Source of the DNA: Rhodospirillales bacterium
GTDB taxonomy: Bacteria > Pseudomonadota > Alphaproteobacteria > Acetobacterales > Acetobacteraceae
Assembly (NCBI GenBank): GCA_025352565.1
Contig: JANXTF010000010.1
Coordinates: 32,750-96,749, forward strand
Direction: 5' to 3'
Length of the DNA: 64,000 bases
Shown in pieces: positions 8,064 through 18,400 of this stretch. Each line of letters opens with the position of its first letter. The first letter of the stretch is position 1. The notes beneath the pieces are model-generated. The model worked only from the letters and a program-made list of their open reading frames with translations. It did not search any database and was not told where the DNA came from. Position numbers and translations under genes: made by a program.

Positions 8064-9889
8064 GGCTTACCGCGGCACAGGCGCTCGTGCGCCATCTGGC
8101 GGCGCAGCGCACGATCGTCGGCGATGTGGAGCTGCCGTTGTTCGCCGGCTGCTGGGCGATCTTCGGGCATGGCAACGTCGCCGGCATGGGCGAGGCGCTG
8201 CATCAGGCGCGCGATACGTTGCCGACGCTGCGCGCGCATAACGAGCAGGCGATGGCACTTGCCGCCATCGCTTTCGCCAAGGCCCGCAACCGCCGCCAGA
8301 TGATGGCCTGCACCAGTTCCATCGGGCCGGGTGCCATGAACATGCTGACGGCGGCCGGGGTGGCGCATGTCAACCGCCTGCCGGTGTTGCTGCTGCCCGG
8401 CGACGTGTTCGCCAGCCGCCGCCCCGATCCGGTGTTGCAGCAGGTCGAGGATTGGGGCGACGGCAACGTCAGCGCCAATGACTGCTTTCGCCCGGTGTCG
8501 CGCTACTGGGACCGCATCACGCGGCCGGAACAACTCCTCACCGCTCTGCCGCGCGCGATCGCCGTGCTGACCGATCCCGCCGAATGCGGGCCAGTGACGC
8601 TGAGCCTGTGCCAGGACGTGCAGACCGAGGCGTTCGATTTCCCGGACTGGCTGTTCGAGACGCGCGTGCATCGCGCGCGGCGGCCGGCGCCCGACGCGCA
8701 TGAACTCGCGCGCGCCGCGGCCGTGCTGCGCGCGGCGGCGCGGCCGCTGATCGTGGCGGGCGGCGGCGTGCTGTACGCCGACGCGGCGGAAACGCTCCAG
8801 CGTTTCGCGCGGCTTCACGGTTTTCCTGTCGCGGAGACGCAAGCGGGCAAGGGAGCGGTGGCGTGGGATCATCCCATGGCGGTTGGCGCGATCGGGGTGA
8901 CCGGCGGCACGGCGGCCAATACGCTTGCCCGCGAGGCCGACGCGATCCTTGCCATCGGCACAAGGCTGCAGGACTTCATCACCGGCTCGCGCGCCCTGCT
9001 GCCGGGGGGCGCGCGGATGATCCAGTTGAACGTCCAGGCGTTCGACGCCGGGAAGCACAACGCCGTCGCGCTCGTGGGCGACGCGAAGGTAACGCTCGAC
9101 GCGCTGACGGCGATGCTGGGCGATCACCAAACCCCGGCCGGGTGGCGCGAACGGACCCGCGCGCTCGGATCGGCGTGGAACGCCGATGTCGAAATCGCGA
9201 CCGCGCGGAGCGCCGTTGCGCCGCCGACCGACGCACAGATCGTCGGCGCGGTGAACCGTGCCGCGCGCGCGAACGATGTCGTCGTCTGCGCGGCGGGCGG
9301 GCTGCCGGGCGAGTTGCACAAATTGTGGCGCGCATCCAGCCCGGGCACGTATCACGTCGAATACGGCTTCTCCTGCATGGGCTACGAGATCGCCGGCGGT
9401 CTCGGCGTCAAGATGGCGCACCCGGCGGACGAGGTGTTCGTCATGGTGGGCGACGGCGGCTACCTGATGATGAACTCCGAGTTGCAGACCTCGGTGATGC
9501 TCGGCCGCAAGCTCATTGTGGTGGTGCTCGACAACCGCGGCTATGGCTGCATCAACCGCCTGCAACGTGCCACCGGCGGCGCGTCGTTCAACAATCTGAT
9601 CGCCGATGTGGACGGGCGGGTGGACGGGTCGTGGGTCGATTTCGCGATGCACGCGCGCAGTCTTGGCGCGCTGGCCGAACAGGTCGCCGATGTGGCGGGG
9701 CTCGAAGCGGCGCTGACACGCGCGCGCGGCGCCGCGCGGACCAGCGTGGTCGTCATCGAGACCGATCCCATGGCGACCACCGAGGCGGGTGGCGCATGGT
9801 GGGACGTGGCGGTGGCCGAGGTGTCGCCGCGCGCGGAGGTGCGCGAAGCGCGGGCGGCCTATGTCAAGGCGTTGGGAGAAACGGCATGA
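8060..9889 (+). CDS. iolD: 3D-(3,5/4)-trihydroxycyclohexane-1,2-dione hydrolase
   Basis: 609 residues, a thiamine-diphosphate enzyme that opens the ring of the diketone formed by IolE to 5-deoxy-glucuronate. The N-terminal Pyr domain has GDVELPLFAGCWAIFGHGN, a central FAD-like fold follows, and the C-terminal PP domain carries the ThDP motif GDGGYLMMNSELQT ending LDNRGYGCIN. GHGNVAGMGEAL near residue 35 is characteristic of IolD. Coupled to iolG and iolE through 4-base overlaps. No iolB, iolC or iolA lies in the window, so the later steps must be encoded elsewhere. Confidence 0.93.
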   Translation: MRLTAAQALVRHLAAQRTIVGDVELPLFAGCWAIFGHGNVAGMGEALHQARDTLPTLRAHNEQAMALAAIAFAKARNRRQMMACTSSIGPGAMNMLTAAGVAHVNRLPVLLLPGDVFASRRPDPVLQQVEDWGDGNVSANDCFRPVSRYWDRITRPEQLLTALPRAIAVLTDPAECGPVTLSLCQDVQTEAFDFPDWLFETRVHRARRPAPDAHELARAAAVLRAAARPLIVAGGGVLYADAAETLQRFARLHGFPVAETQAGKGAVAWDHPMAVGAIGVTGGTAANTLAREADAILAIGTRLQDFITGSRALLPGGARMIQLNVQAFDAGKHNAVALVGDAKVTLDALTAMLGDHQTPAGWRERTRALGSAWNADVEIATARSAVAPPTDAQIVGAVNRAARANDVVVCAAGGLPGELHKLWRASSPGTYHVEYGFSCMGYEIAGGLGVKMAHPADEVFVMVGDGGYLMMNSELQTSVMLGRKLIVVVLDNRGYGCINRLQRATGGASFNNLIADVDGRVDGSWVDFAMHARSLGALAEQVADVAGLEAALTRARGAARTSVVVIETDPMATTEAGGAWWDVAVAEVSPRAEVREARAAYVKALGETA

Positions 9890-10791
9890 CGATCTGCTTC
9901 GGCACCAACCCGATCGCCTGGAGCAACGACGACATGCCCGAACTCGGCGGCGACACGCCGCTCGAGACCTGTCTGGCGGAGGCGCGCGAGGCTGGCTTCA
10001 CCGGCATCGAGAAAGGCAACAAATTCCCGACCGGGGCCGCGGCACTCCAGGCGGTGCTCGCGCGGCACGGACTCACCTTCGTGTCAGGCTGGTATGGCGC
10101 GGCATTGCGCCACCGCGACGTGGCCGACGAAATCGCCGCCATGCGCCCCCATCTCGACCTTCTGCGCGCGTGCGGTTGCGCGGTGATGGTGTTTGCCGAG
10201 ACGTCGGACACGGTCCAGGGAAAACGCCGCGTGCCGGTGGCGGAGCGGCCGGTGATGCGTGAGGCGGAATGGCCGGTGTTCCTCGACCGCCTCGGCCGGC
10301 TCGGCGACTGGATGGCGGGTGAGGGCGTGCGGATCGCGTTCCATCATCACATGGGAACCGTGATCGAGACCGCCGCCGAGATCGACCGCCTGCTCGCCGG
10401 CACGCCCGACAGCGTCGGCCTGCTGTTCGACACCGGCCATCTCGCCTTCGCGGGCGAAGATCCGGCCGCGGTGGCACGGCGCTGGGCGCATCGCATCAAC
10501 CACGTCCATGCCAAGGACGTGCGCCCCGATCTGCTCGCGCGGGCACGCGAACAGCGATGGAGCTTCCTCGATTCGGTTGTGCAAGGCGTCTTCACCGTGC
10601 CGGGAGACGGCTGCATCGACTTCGCCGCCGCCCTGCGCCCGATCGCGGACGCGGGGTATGACGGCTGGCTGATCGTGGAGGCCGAGCAGGACCCGGCGAA
10701 GGCGCATCCGCTCACCTACGCCAAGGCCGGATACCTGCATCTTCGGGCCGCCGCCCATGCGGCCGGTTTCGCCGGGGTCCGAACGGGCTGA
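9886..10791 (+). CDS. iolE: Inosose dehydratase / 2-keto-myo-inositol dehydratase
   Basis: 301 residues, TIM-barrel of the xylose-isomerase-like family. It removes water from scyllo-inosose to give the trihydroxycyclohexane dione used by IolD. Visible motifs: GTNPIAWSNDD at the start, EAGFTGIEKGNKFP, FHHHMGTVIE, LLFDTGHLAFAGEDP and HVHAKDVRPD with metal-binding acidic and His residues. The start at 9886 overlaps the iolD stop (ATGA). It is the last gene of the operon, and the convergent putA ends 28 bases further on. Confidence 0.92.
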   Translation: MTICFGTNPIAWSNDDMPELGGDTPLETCLAEAREAGFTGIEKGNKFPTGAAALQAVLARHGLTFVSGWYGAALRHRDVADEIAAMRPHLDLLRACGCAVMVFAETSDTVQGKRRVPVAERPVMREAEWPVFLDRLGRLGDWMAGEGVRIAFHHHMGTVIETAAEIDRLLAGTPDSVGLLFDTGHLAFAGEDPAAVARRWAHRINHVHAKDVRPDLLARAREQRWSFLDSVVQGVFTVPGDGCIDFAAALRPIADAGYDGWLIVEAEQDPAKAHPLTYAKAGYLHLRAAAHAAGFAGVRTG

Positions 10792-10819
10792 GGCAAGCCC
10801 GGATTTTTCTCAACCGACT

Positions 10820-13800
10820 TCAGCCGATCATCATCAGGGTGGCATTGCCGCCGGCGGCGGCCGTGTTGGTGCTGACCGAGCGTTCCAGGATCAGGAACTC
10901 GAGCGGGTAGTCGCCTTCAGGACCGGCGATATGGACCGGCACGATCCGCCCTGGCCGTGACGCGAGCCTGGCGCCGAGTGCCAGCAGGCTCGCGCGATCC
11001 CCCTCGAACAGCACCGCGTCGATGGCGGCGTCATGCTCCTGGGCATTTTCCACCACGAACGCGGCGAGCGTGCGCGGCACGGCGTCGAGCGCCCTGGCGC
11101 CAATCAACGCCCGGTTGCCGGTGGCGATCGCGGCACCGATCTGGTCGAGCAAGGCCTGACGGCTCGCGGCGATGCACAGGACCGCGCCGCGCGGCGTCGT
11201 GGCGTAGTCGTTGCGTTCGCCGGTCGGGCCGGTCAGCACCATGGCGCGGCCGACGGGCGACACGGCGAGTGCGCGTTTGAAGTTCCGCGCGGCCGGTTCC
11301 TCGCCGATCGCGTCCAGCCAGGCCGCCCACGCGTCCGCGGCTGTCGAACGCACACAGGCCGGCAGGCCGGATGCCGCCGGGCGGCTGGCCAGCAGGCGGC
11401 GCAGATAGAGCGGGCCGCCGGCCTTGGGGCCGGTGCCGGACAGGCCATGGCCGCCAAACGGCTGCACGCCCACCACAGCGCCCACCAGATTGCGATTGAC
11501 GTAGATGTTGCCGGCGTCCGCGCGGCCCGCGACGCGGGCGATGGTCTCGTCGATGCGGCTGTGAACGCCGAAGGTCAGGCCATAGCCGGTGGCGTTGACC
11601 GCGTCCACGACGGCGTCCATCGCGTCGCGGGGGAAGCGCAATACATGCAGGACGGGGCCGAACACCTCGCGCGTCAGCTCCGAAAGGCTGCCGATCTCGA
11701 TGATGGTGGGCGGCACGAACGTACCGTGCGCGCAGGTGTCGGGAAGCGGGGTTTGGTACACCTTCCGCCCGGCGCCGCGCATGGCCTGGATGTGCGCGAC
11801 GATCCCGTCGCGCGCCTCGCTGGAGATGACCGGGCCGATATCGGTCGCCAGCCGATCCGGGTTGCCGACCGAGAGTTCCGCCAGCGCGCCACGCAACATG
11901 GGCAGAATGTGGCCCGCGGCATCATCCTGCACGCACAGCACCCGCAGGGCCGAGCATCGCTGCCCGGCGCTGTCGAACGCCGAGACCAGCACGTCCGTCA
12001 CCACCTGCTCCGCGAGTGCCGAGGAGTCGACCACGAGCGCGTTCTGACCGCCGGTTTCCGCAATGAGCGGGATCGGCGCGCCGTCGGGTGCGAGCCGGCA
12101 CGCGAGTTGCCGCTGGATCAGGCGGGCCACTTCGGTCGAGCCGGTGAACATCACCCCCCGCGCGCGTGGGTCCGCGACCAGTCGCGCGCCCACCTCGCCG
12201 CCGCCCGGCAGAAGCTGGACGGCGGCGGCCGGGATGCCGGCCTCGCGCAGGATGGCGACCGCCTGGGCCGCGATCAGCGGCGTTTCCCCGGCCGGTTTGG
12301 CGACCACCGCATTGCCCGCCGCCAACGCCGCCGCGACCTGGCCGGTGAAGATCGCGAGCGGAAAATTCCATGGCGATATGCACACGACGGTGCCGAGCGG
12401 GCGATGGCTGTCCGGCGCGAAGCCGTCGCCAATTTGGCCCGCGTAGTAGCGCAGGAAATCGACCGCCTCGCGCACTTCGCCGACGGCGTTGGCGAGCGAC
12501 TTGCCGGCCTCGCGCACGATCAGCCCCAGCAGATCGGGCATCCGCGTTTCCAACAGATCGGCCGCGCGCAGCAGGCAGGCGGCGCGGGCGCTGGGGAGCG
12601 TCGCGGCCCAGGTGGTCGCGGCGGCTTCGGCGTGCGCCAGCGCGCGATCCACCTCCGCCGGCCCCGCCGCGACGACATGACCGACCACGTCGCGACGATC
12701 GGCCGGGTTGCGGATTTCCTGGCCGGTGCCGGCAGCATTGCCGTCGGCCAGCATCGGCGCCGCGTTCCAGTCCCGCGCCGCGCTGTCGCAAAGGCTGCGG
12801 GTCAGTGCGGCGAGATTCCGTTCGTTGGCGAGGTCGAGCCCGGCCGAGTTCGCGCGATCCGGGCCGAACAGGTCGCGGGGCAAGGCGATGGCGGGATGCG
12901 GCGCGCCGATCGGCAGCGCCGCCGCGACTTGCGCCACCGGATCGGCCGCCAGAGCCGCGACCGGAACGGAGAGGTCCTGGATGCGGTTGACGAAGGAGGA
13001 ATTGGCACCGTTCTCCAGCAGCCGACGCACGAGATAGGCGAGCAGCGTCTCATGCGTGCCGACCGGCGCGTAGATGCGGCACGGGCGGGCGAGCCCGTCG
13101 CGCCGCGCCACCTCCTCGTAGAGCGGTTCGCCCATGCCATGCAGGCACTGGAACTCGTATTGACCGGGCCGGAAATCGTCGCCGGCCATCGCGTGGATGG
13201 CGGCTGCGCTGTAGGCGTTGTGCGTGGCGAATTGCGGGAACACGGCGTCCGGCGCGTCCAGCAATTTGCGGGCGCAGGCGAGATACGAGACATCGGTGTG
13301 GATCTTGCGGGTGAACACCTGAAATCCCGCCATCCCGTCGACCTGCGCGCGCTTGATCTCGCTGTCCCAGTAGGCGCCTTTGACAAGCCGCACCATCAGC
13401 CGATGGCCAGAACGGCGGCCGAGGTCGATCAGGTAGTCCAGCACGAAGGGCGCGCGCTTCTGGTAGGCCTGCACGACGAAGCCGATGCCGTTCCACCCGG
13501 CAAGCGCCGGGTCGAGACAGAGCGCCTCAAGCAGGTCGAGCGACAAATCCAGCCGGTCGGCCTCCTCGGCGTCGATGTTCAGGCCGATATCGTGGCCGCG
13601 CGCGTGTTCCGCGAGGGCGGTCAGGCGCGGCAGCAATTCGGCCATCACCCGGTCGCGCTGCGCGCGGACGTAGCGCGGGTGCAGGGCGGAGAGCTTGATC
13701 GAGATGCCCGGCCCCTGGACGATGCCGCGGCCGCGCGCGGCGGTGCCGATGGCATGGATCGCGCGCTCGTAGGATGCGTAGTAACGGGCGGCGTCCGGCG

Positions 13801-14536
13801 CCGTCATCGCGGCCTCGCCGAGCATGTCGTACGAGTAGCGGAAACCCTTGGCCTCCATTCGGCGGCTGTTGGCCAGCGCCTCCTCGATGGTCCGGCCGGT
13901 GACGAACTGCTCGCCCATCATGCGCATTGCCATGTCCACCCCCCGGCGGATCACCGGCTCGCCGCCGCGCGCGATCAGGCGCGCCAGCGCCCGTGACAGG
14001 CCCGTCTCGCTGCTGGTGGAAACCAGCTTGCCGGTGACCACCAGCCCCCAGGTGGCGGCGTTGACGAACAGCGAGGGGGAGTGGCCGACATGGGAACGCC
14101 AGTCGCCCGTCGCGATCTTGTCGCGGATCAGCGCGTCGCGCGTGGCCTGGTCGGGAATCCGGAGCAGCGCCTCGGCAAGGCACATCAGCGCGACGCCTTC
14201 CTGGCTCGAAAGCGAATACTCCCGCACCAGCCCCTCGACCGCGCCACGCTGCCCCTTGGCCCGCAGCGCCTCCACCAGCACCCGCGCGGTGGCCTGCGCG
14301 CGGGCCGCCGTGGCTGGCGCGAGCATGGCCGTCTCCAGCAATCGGGCCACGCATCGCGGCTCGCTGGCCCGGTCATGCGCGGTGATCGCCGCGCGGAGCG
14401 GGGACTGAGCGACCCCCCCGGCGCCCGGCGATCCGGCGACCCCCGATCCGGCGAACGCCGCGAACGGGACCGGGGCTGCACGGCTGTCGATGAGGTCCAT
14501 CGGGATGCCTTTTCGGACGGTGGATGCAGCGCTCAT
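10820..14536 (-). CDS. putA: Bifunctional proline dehydrogenase / L-glutamate gamma-semialdehyde dehydrogenase
   Basis: 1238 residues (1226 if translation starts at the ATG at 14500, which has AAAAGG in front of it). It oxidises proline to glutamate in two steps with channelling. The N-terminal proline dehydrogenase barrel covers ~150-500 ([50 protein letters not shown]). The aldehyde dehydrogenase covers ~580-1040 ([33 protein letters not shown], catalytic [24 protein letters not shown]). A C-terminal ~180-residue flap domain follows. No ribbon-helix-helix DNA-binding domain is seen at the N-terminus, so it should not autoregulate as E. coli PutA does. The first ~35 residues are Gly/Pro/Ala-rich. 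Confidence 0.95.
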   Translation of the reverse strand: MSAASTVRKGIPMDLIDSRAAPVPFAAFAGSGVAGSPGAGGVAQSPLRAAITAHDRASEPRCVARLLETAMLAPATAARAQATARVLVEALRAKGQRGAVEGLVREYSLSSQEGVALMCLAEALLRIPDQATRDALIRDKIATGDWRSHVGHSPSLFVNAATWGLVVTGKLVSTSSETGLSRALARLIARGGEPVIRRGVDMAMRMMGEQFVTGRTIEEALANSRRMEAKGFRYSYDMLGEAAMTAPDAARYYASYERAIHAIGTAARGRGIVQGPGISIKLSALHPRYVRAQRDRVMAELLPRLTALAEHARGHDIGLNIDAEEADRLDLSLDLLEALCLDPALAGWNGIGFVVQAYQKRAPFVLDYLIDLGRRSGHRLMVRLVKGAYWDSEIKRAQVDGMAGFQVFTRKIHTDVSYLACARKLLDAPDAVFPQFATHNAYSAAAIHAMAGDDFRPGQYEFQCLHGMGEPLYEEVARRDGLARPCRIYAPVGTHETLLAYLVRRLLENGANSSFVNRIQDLSVPVAALAADPVAQVAAALPIGAPHPAIALPRDLFGPDRANSAGLDLANERNLAALTRSLCDSAARDWNAAPMLADGNAAGTGQEIRNPADRRDVVGHVVAAGPAEVDRALAHAEAAATTWAATLPSARAACLLRAADLLETRMPDLLGLIVREAGKSLANAVGEVREAVDFLRYYAGQIGDGFAPDSHRPLGTVVCISPWNFPLAIFTGQVAAALAAGNAVVAKPAGETPLIAAQAVAILREAGIPAAAVQLLPGGGEVGARLVADPRARGVMFTGSTEVARLIQRQLACRLAPDGAPIPLIAETGGQNALVVDSSALAEQVVTDVLVSAFDSAGQRCSALRVLCVQDDAAGHILPMLRGALAELSVGNPDRLATDIGPVISSEARDGIVAHIQAMRGAGRKVYQTPLPDTCAHGTFVPPTIIEIGSLSELTREVFGPVLHVLRFPRDAMDAVVDAVNATGYGLTFGVHSRIDETIARVAGRADAGNIYVNRNLVGAVVGVQPFGGHGLSGTGPKAGGPLYLRRLLASRPAASGLPACVRSTAADAWAAWLDAIGEEPAARNFKRALAVSPVGRAMVLTGPTGERNDYATTPRGAVLCIAASRQALLDQIGAAIATGNRALIGARALDAVPRTLAAFVVENAQEHDAAIDAVLFEGDRASLLALGARLASRPGRIVPVHIAGPEGDYPLEFLILERSVSTNTAAAGGNATLMMIG

Positions 14537-14549
14537 CCAGCAGGGCGGA

Positions 14550-15362
14550 TCACGCGTCGGCGGGCAGTTTCATCCAGCCGGGAACAGCGGGCCGCAACTC
14601 GCGGCCGTCGCAGGTGAGGGCGGCGTCGAGCGCATCGATCCGGAGTTGCGCGATGGCGCGGGTGCCGCGACCCGAGCGGAGGGTGCCGACCTCGGTGCCG
14701 TCCCGCAAAATCGGCGTGCCGAAGGGCGGCAAACCATCCGCGACGACCACGGGGACCAGGCGGCGCTTGAGCAGGCCGCGGTACTTGGTCCGGGCGGTGA
14801 GCTCCTGGCCCATGTAGCAGCCTTTGGTCCAGGACAGGCCATGCAACTCGTCGAAGCCGGCTTCGAGCAAAACGGTCTTGTCGGATTCGAGATCGCGCGA
14901 GCCATCCGGCAAACCCAGGGCCAGGCGGTGGGCGTCCCACGCGGCGGCATCGGCGTTGGTGGCGAGCGCGGTTTCCGCCAGCACGCGCCAGCCGGCTTCG
15001 GGCAGCCTCGGGTCGCGGGCCGTGATGGCGCCGGGCGCGTGCGGCTTGCCATCCCACGCGGCATGAACCCGCAGCGCGGTCGGCTCGACCGCCACCCTGG
15101 CGCGCAGGCGATAGCGGGTGAGGCGCTGGGCGAGCATCGGCGCGAGTGCGGTCTCGCAGTCCAGCAGCAGGCGATCCGCGTCGGCCAGGATGAGGAAATC
15201 GGCCAGCCACTTGCCCTGCGGCGTCAGCATGGCGGCGAACACGGCGGCGCCCGGCACCGCCGCTCCCACGTCGTTCGAAACCAGGCCTTGCAGAAAGGCC
15301 ACGCGGTCATCGCCCGACACAGCGAGCACCGAACGATCAGGCAGGACGGCAAGCTTTGTCAT
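14550..15362 (-). CDS. ygfZ: Folate-binding protein YgfZ (Fe-S cluster maintenance)
   Basis: 270 residues, GcvT-like fold. YgfZ/IBA57 proteins help repair or assemble Fe-S clusters with tetrahydrofolate. The family signature KGCYMGQELTART (K-G-C-Y-x-G-Q-E) is present at about residue 179, and the C-terminal beta-barrel domain follows. It lies 13 bases upstream of putA on the same strand and probably shares its transcript. Start ATG is supported by the conserved N-terminus LAVLPDRSVLAVSGDD and FLQGLVSNDV. Confidence 0.9.
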   Translation of the reverse strand: MTKLAVLPDRSVLAVSGDDRVAFLQGLVSNDVGAAVPGAAVFAAMLTPQGKWLADFLILADADRLLLDCETALAPMLAQRLTRYRLRARVAVEPTALRVHAAWDGKPHAPGAITARDPRLPEAGWRVLAETALATNADAAAWDAHRLALGLPDGSRDLESDKTVLLEAGFDELHGLSWTKGCYMGQELTARTKYRGLLKRRLVPVVVADGLPPFGTPILRDGTEVGTLRSGRGTRAIAQLRIDALDAALTCDGRELRPAVPGWMKLPADA

Positions 15363-15375
15363 CCGTGCCAGATGG

Positions 15376-15395
15376 GCCGGGCGGACCCGCCCGGC
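15376..15395 (-). terminator. Perfect 8-bp stem hairpin after the LTxxQ-like gene
   Basis: GCCGGGCG and CGCCCGGC pair around a 4-base loop, 5 bases after the stop codon of the gene at 15401 on the minus strand and just before ygfZ. There is no T run after it in either direction, so it is a weak terminator or processing hairpin at best. Confidence 0.4.
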
Positions 15396-15400
15396 AAGCT

Positions 15401-15976
15401 TTATCGCCGGGCAGCCGGCCGCGCGGCACCCTGCGCCGCCTGCTGGCGGAACATCGTGTCGGCGGCCTTCTTCTGTTCCGGCGAGAACGTGCCGTAGAGC
15501 GCCTGGAATGCGGCGGCAAGTTTCTCATTGCCGTCGGCGTAGGCGCGGGAGACACGGGCGTAGGATTCGAGGTTGGTCGTCGCGTCCATGCTCGGAACCC
15601 CGGCCGCGCGCTCGCGGAACAGGGCATCCGTGGCGGTCGCGTTGTCGCGCATGATCTGTGCCACCGAGTACCATTGCGCGGCCTGCGCCTGGGTGATGGC
15701 GAGCTGGGCTTGCAGCCCCGCGATGCGCTGCTCGGCGGCCTGCTGGCCCTGCGACATGGGTTGCGCGGGCGGGGCGGCGGCCACCGGAACCGGGGCGGGA
15801 GCCGCCACCGCGACCGGGGCGGGGGCCGGGGCGGCCGGGGCCAGCAGGGGCGAAGGCTGCGCCAGCAGGGGCGAAGCCGGGGCCAGCGGCGTTTGCGCGG
15901 CCACCTGGGCGAACGCCGGCAAGGGCGACGCGGCCAGCAGGATGGCGGCAAGGCGGTAGAGCGTGGACGAGGTCAT
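15401..15976 (-). CDS. Exported protein with LTxxQ-like C-terminus, function unknown
   Basis: 191 residues. A signal peptide (YRLAAILLAASPLPAFA, then Q) indicates export. A long Ala/Pro/Val-rich linker covers ~25-75, followed by a helical region (QQAAEQRIAGLQAQLAITQA) and an Spy/CpxP-like motif FSPEQKKAADTMFRQQ near the C-terminus. The family fit is weak and no enzyme motif is seen. It lies 29 bases downstream of the Gly/His-rich exported protein on the same strand, so the two are probably co-transcribed. The ATG at 15976 is preceded by GGAGA. Confidence 0.6.
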   Translation of the reverse strand: MTSSTLYRLAAILLAASPLPAFAQVAAQTPLAPASPLLAQPSPLLAPAAPAPAPVAVAAPAPVPVAAAPPAQPMSQGQQAAEQRIAGLQAQLAITQAQAAQWYSVAQIMRDNATATDALFRERAAGVPSMDATTNLESYARVSRAYADGNEKLAAAFQALYGTFSPEQKKAADTMFRQQAAQGAARPAARR

Positions 15977-16005
15977 GATGGTCTCCGTTGCGATCGCGCT
16001 TCGTG

Positions 16006-17049
16006 TCAGTGGCCGTGCCCGTGGCCCCCGCCGTGGCCTTCGCCATGGCCCTCGCCGTGGCCGCGTCCCGGAAAGTCCTCGAAGTCGAACCGGCGGCCCC
16101 GGCCAGGAAGAAAACCGATCCAGGGGGGCTGCGTGACATAGGTCTCGCGGTGGCGGGCGTACCCAGCCCCGGCAAAGCCGGCAACGGCGACGGCCGAGGC
16201 CGCATACACTGCGGATGACGCGTACCATCCGCCGGCATAGCCTGGGCTCGCATAATATCCGCCGGCGTAATACCCGCCCCGCCCGAGGTAGCGGCTGGTC
16301 CACCATTCGTCATGCAGCACGGCGACCGACAGCAACGGCGGCGCGAACGCCAACACGGGCCAAACGGACAGCGCGTAGGACGGCGGGGAGAAGATGAGCG
16401 ATGGCGGCGCGGCGGCGATCATCACCTCGCGGGGCGGCAGCATGATCAAGGGCGGCGGCAGGGAAGCCGACAGCAGCACCTCGGGGGCCAGATCGGGTTG
16501 CCCCGGCACGGCGATGCCGGCTTGTGCCTCGGCGTACGGCGCGGGCGCATCGAGCCATGGCACCGAACCCACCATCGGCGGCAGGTCGATATAGGTCGGA
16601 GGCGGCACGAACACGACCGGCGGCGCATAATAGGCGAAGCTGGAGCCGAGGCCCCAGGCAGCCCCCCACGCGGCGGCAACGGCGATCGCGGCGCCTTGCC
16701 ACGCGTAGCCGCCGCCGCCCCATGCCCGCCGCCCGACCCATTCACCCGCGTAGGTCGAGGGGTAAACTGGAGCGTAGCGGGTGTAGGGCACCACCACATA
16801 CGGCTCGGGAGCGGCATAGACCGGGCCGCCGTGCTTGTACCAGCCGAGATGGCGGCCGCGGTCATGGTCCTCGCCGTCACCCCCGCCGCCCCGTTCCCCA
16901 CCGCCCCGCCCTTCGCCGCCATGGCCACCCCCACGCCCCGCCAGGGCCTGCGGCGGGATCGCCAACGCGGCCGTGGCCGCGAACAAGGCCACACGGATCA
17001 CGCGGGCGACATGACGGATCGGGTGCAGGCTCAAATCGGGTACTTTCAT
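16006..17049 (-). CDS. Exported Gly/Tyr-rich protein with His-Gly tail, function unknown
   Basis: 347 residues. A signal peptide is visible (RVALFAATAALAIPPQALA). It is followed by a Gly/Glu/Arg-rich segment (GRGGGHGGEGRGGGERGGGG), a Pro- and aromatic-rich core, Gly-Tyr repeats (GRGGYYAGGYYASPGYAGGWY) near residue 270, and a tail of GHGEGH/GHGH repeats that could bind metal ions. It resembles low-complexity cell-surface or periplasmic proteins; no enzymatic motif is seen. The start at 17049 is chosen because the signal peptide begins there. A longer in-frame extension upstream has no sensible start. Confidence 0.6.
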   Translation of the reverse strand: MKVPDLSLHPIRHVARVIRVALFAATAALAIPPQALAGRGGGHGGEGRGGGERGGGGDGEDHDRGRHLGWYKHGGPVYAAPEPYVVVPYTRYAPVYPSTYAGEWVGRRAWGGGGYAWQGAAIAVAAAWGAAWGLGSSFAYYAPPVVFVPPPTYIDLPPMVGSVPWLDAPAPYAEAQAGIAVPGQPDLAPEVLLSASLPPPLIMLPPREVMIAAAPPSLIFSPPSYALSVWPVLAFAPPLLSVAVLHDEWWTSRYLGRGGYYAGGYYASPGYAGGWYASSAVYAASAVAVAGFAGAGYARHRETYVTQPPWIGFLPGRGRRFDFEDFPGRGHGEGHGEGHGGGHGHGH

Positions 17050-17188
17050 GTGGCGCCGCCACTGCGTCGGCAACGGACGATTACGGCCCAGCGGCGCGAA
17101 GGTTGCGCCCCGCCGCGCCCGCGCCGAACTGGCGCGCGGGAATCGCCGGTGGCATGATCCGGCGGAACGAATGCGGGAGCGAAAGCCC

Positions 17189-17413
17189 ATGTCCGATGCC
17201 GTCGAATCCCTCGTGCACGACATGGTCGCGTGGGTCGCGCAAGCCGACCGGCCCTATGCGGAGGTGATGGAGGCGTGGCGCACCTCGTGCCCGCGCCTTA
17301 CCGTCTGGGAGGATGCGACCGAGCGCGGTCTGGTCGAGCGTGTTCGCGCCGGGCACGAGGCTCTGGTGCGGGTGACACCGGCGGGCCGCGCGTTGCTGAT
17401 GCGGCGGGCCTGA
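17189..17413 (+). CDS. Small hypothetical protein, possible winged-helix-like
   Basis: 74 residues beginning [16 protein letters not shown]. The C-terminal half ([19 protein letters not shown], then [11 protein letters not shown]) resembles the wing and last helix of small MarR-like or ArsR-like folds, but there is no clear recognition helix. A GGGAGCG sequence lies before the ATG. It ends 2 bases before the 2-hydroxyacid dehydrogenase gene, so the two are one transcription unit. Function not recognised. Confidence 0.6.
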   Translation: MSDAVESLVHDMVAWVAQADRPYAEVMEAWRTSCPRLTVWEDATERGLVERVRAGHEALVRVTPAGRALLMRRA

Positions 17414-17415
17414 CC

Positions 17416-18393
17416 ATGCGCATCGCCATGCTGGACGATTGGGGCGACACGCTCCGCACGCTGAGGTGCTTCGGCAAGCTGGCGGGCCATGAGGTCAGCG
17501 TGTTCACCGACCATGTGCTGGACGAGAACGTGCTGGCGCGGCGGCTGGCGGATGCCGAGGCGCTGGTGCTGATCCGCGAGCGCACCAGGGTCACCGCATC
17601 CCTGCTGGAGCGGCTGCCCAAGCTGCGCCTGATCAGCCAGCGCAGCGTGTATCCGCATATCGACGTAGCCGCCTGCACCCGCCTGGGCATCGTCCTGTCC
17701 TCCGGACAGCACGCGGATTCGCCGTCCTACGCCACGGCGGAACTCACCTGGGGGCTGGTGCTGGCGGCGATGCGGGGCATTCCGCGCCAGATGGCCGCGA
17801 TGAAGGCGGGCGGCTGGCAAACCGCCATCGGCAACACGCTGCGCGGCAAGACGCTCGGCATCTACGGTTACGGGCGGATCGGGCGCGTGGTGGCGGGGTA
17901 CGGCCAGGCCTTCGGCATGAAGATCATGGTTTGGGGACGCGAAGCCACCCGCGCGCAAGCCGCCGCCGACGGCCACGCGGTCGCGACCGACAAGGCGGCG
18001 TTCTTCGCCGGATGCGACGTGATCACCCTGCATGTGCGCCTGGTCGACGCCACGCGCGGCATCGTCACCGCGGCGGACCTCGCGTGCATGAAACCGACCG
18101 CGCTGCTGGTGAACACAAGCCGGGCCGGGCTGATCGAGCCGGACGCGCTGGTGGCGGCGTTGCGCGCGGGGCGGCCGGGGCTGGCGGCGGTGGACGTGTT
18201 CGAGACCGAGCCCCTGGTGGGCGGCCACCCGTTGCTGGAAATGGACAACGTGGTCTGCACCCCGCATGTCGGCTACGTGACGCGCGAGGAGTTCGAGGTG
18301 CAGTTCAGCGAGATATTCGACCAGATCGCGGCATACGCGGCGGGCGCGCCGGTGAGCGTGGTGAACCCCGAGGTGCTCGGGCACGCGCGGTAG
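17416..18393 (+). CDS. D-isomer-specific 2-hydroxyacid dehydrogenase
   Basis: 325 residues of the phosphoglycerate dehydrogenase-like family, NAD-dependent. The cofactor motif is [16 protein letters not shown] (about 146-161), preceded by the substrate-side [17 protein letters not shown] and [13 protein letters not shown]. The catalytic Arg lies in [11 protein letters not shown], the Glu in VFETEPL and the His in CTPHVGYVT. The specific substrate cannot be told; it is shorter than serine-pathway SerA and lacks an ACT domain. It follows the 74-residue gene by 2 bases. Confidence 0.85.
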   Translation: MRIAMLDDWGDTLRTLRCFGKLAGHEVSVFTDHVLDENVLARRLADAEALVLIRERTRVTASLLERLPKLRLISQRSVYPHIDVAACTRLGIVLSSGQHADSPSYATAELTWGLVLAAMRGIPRQMAAMKAGGWQTAIGNTLRGKTLGIYGYGRIGRVVAGYGQAFGMKIMVWGREATRAQAAADGHAVATDKAAFFAGCDVITLHVRLVDATRGIVTAADLACMKPTALLVNTSRAGLIEPDALVAALRAGRPGLAAVDVFETEPLVGGHPLLEMDNVVCTPHVGYVTREEFEVQFSEIFDQIAAYAAGAPVSVVNPEVLGHAR

Positions 18394-18400
18394 GGCATGC

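Noticed and set aside
7916..9652. Minus-strand frame of 578 residues opposite iolD
   Set aside because: IolD motifs are complete on the plus strand and the minus translation lacks any recognisable domain.
11033..13996. Plus-strand open frame of 987 residues opposite putA
   Set aside because: The opposite strand encodes complete PutA motifs. The plus-strand translation is low in complexity with no domain.
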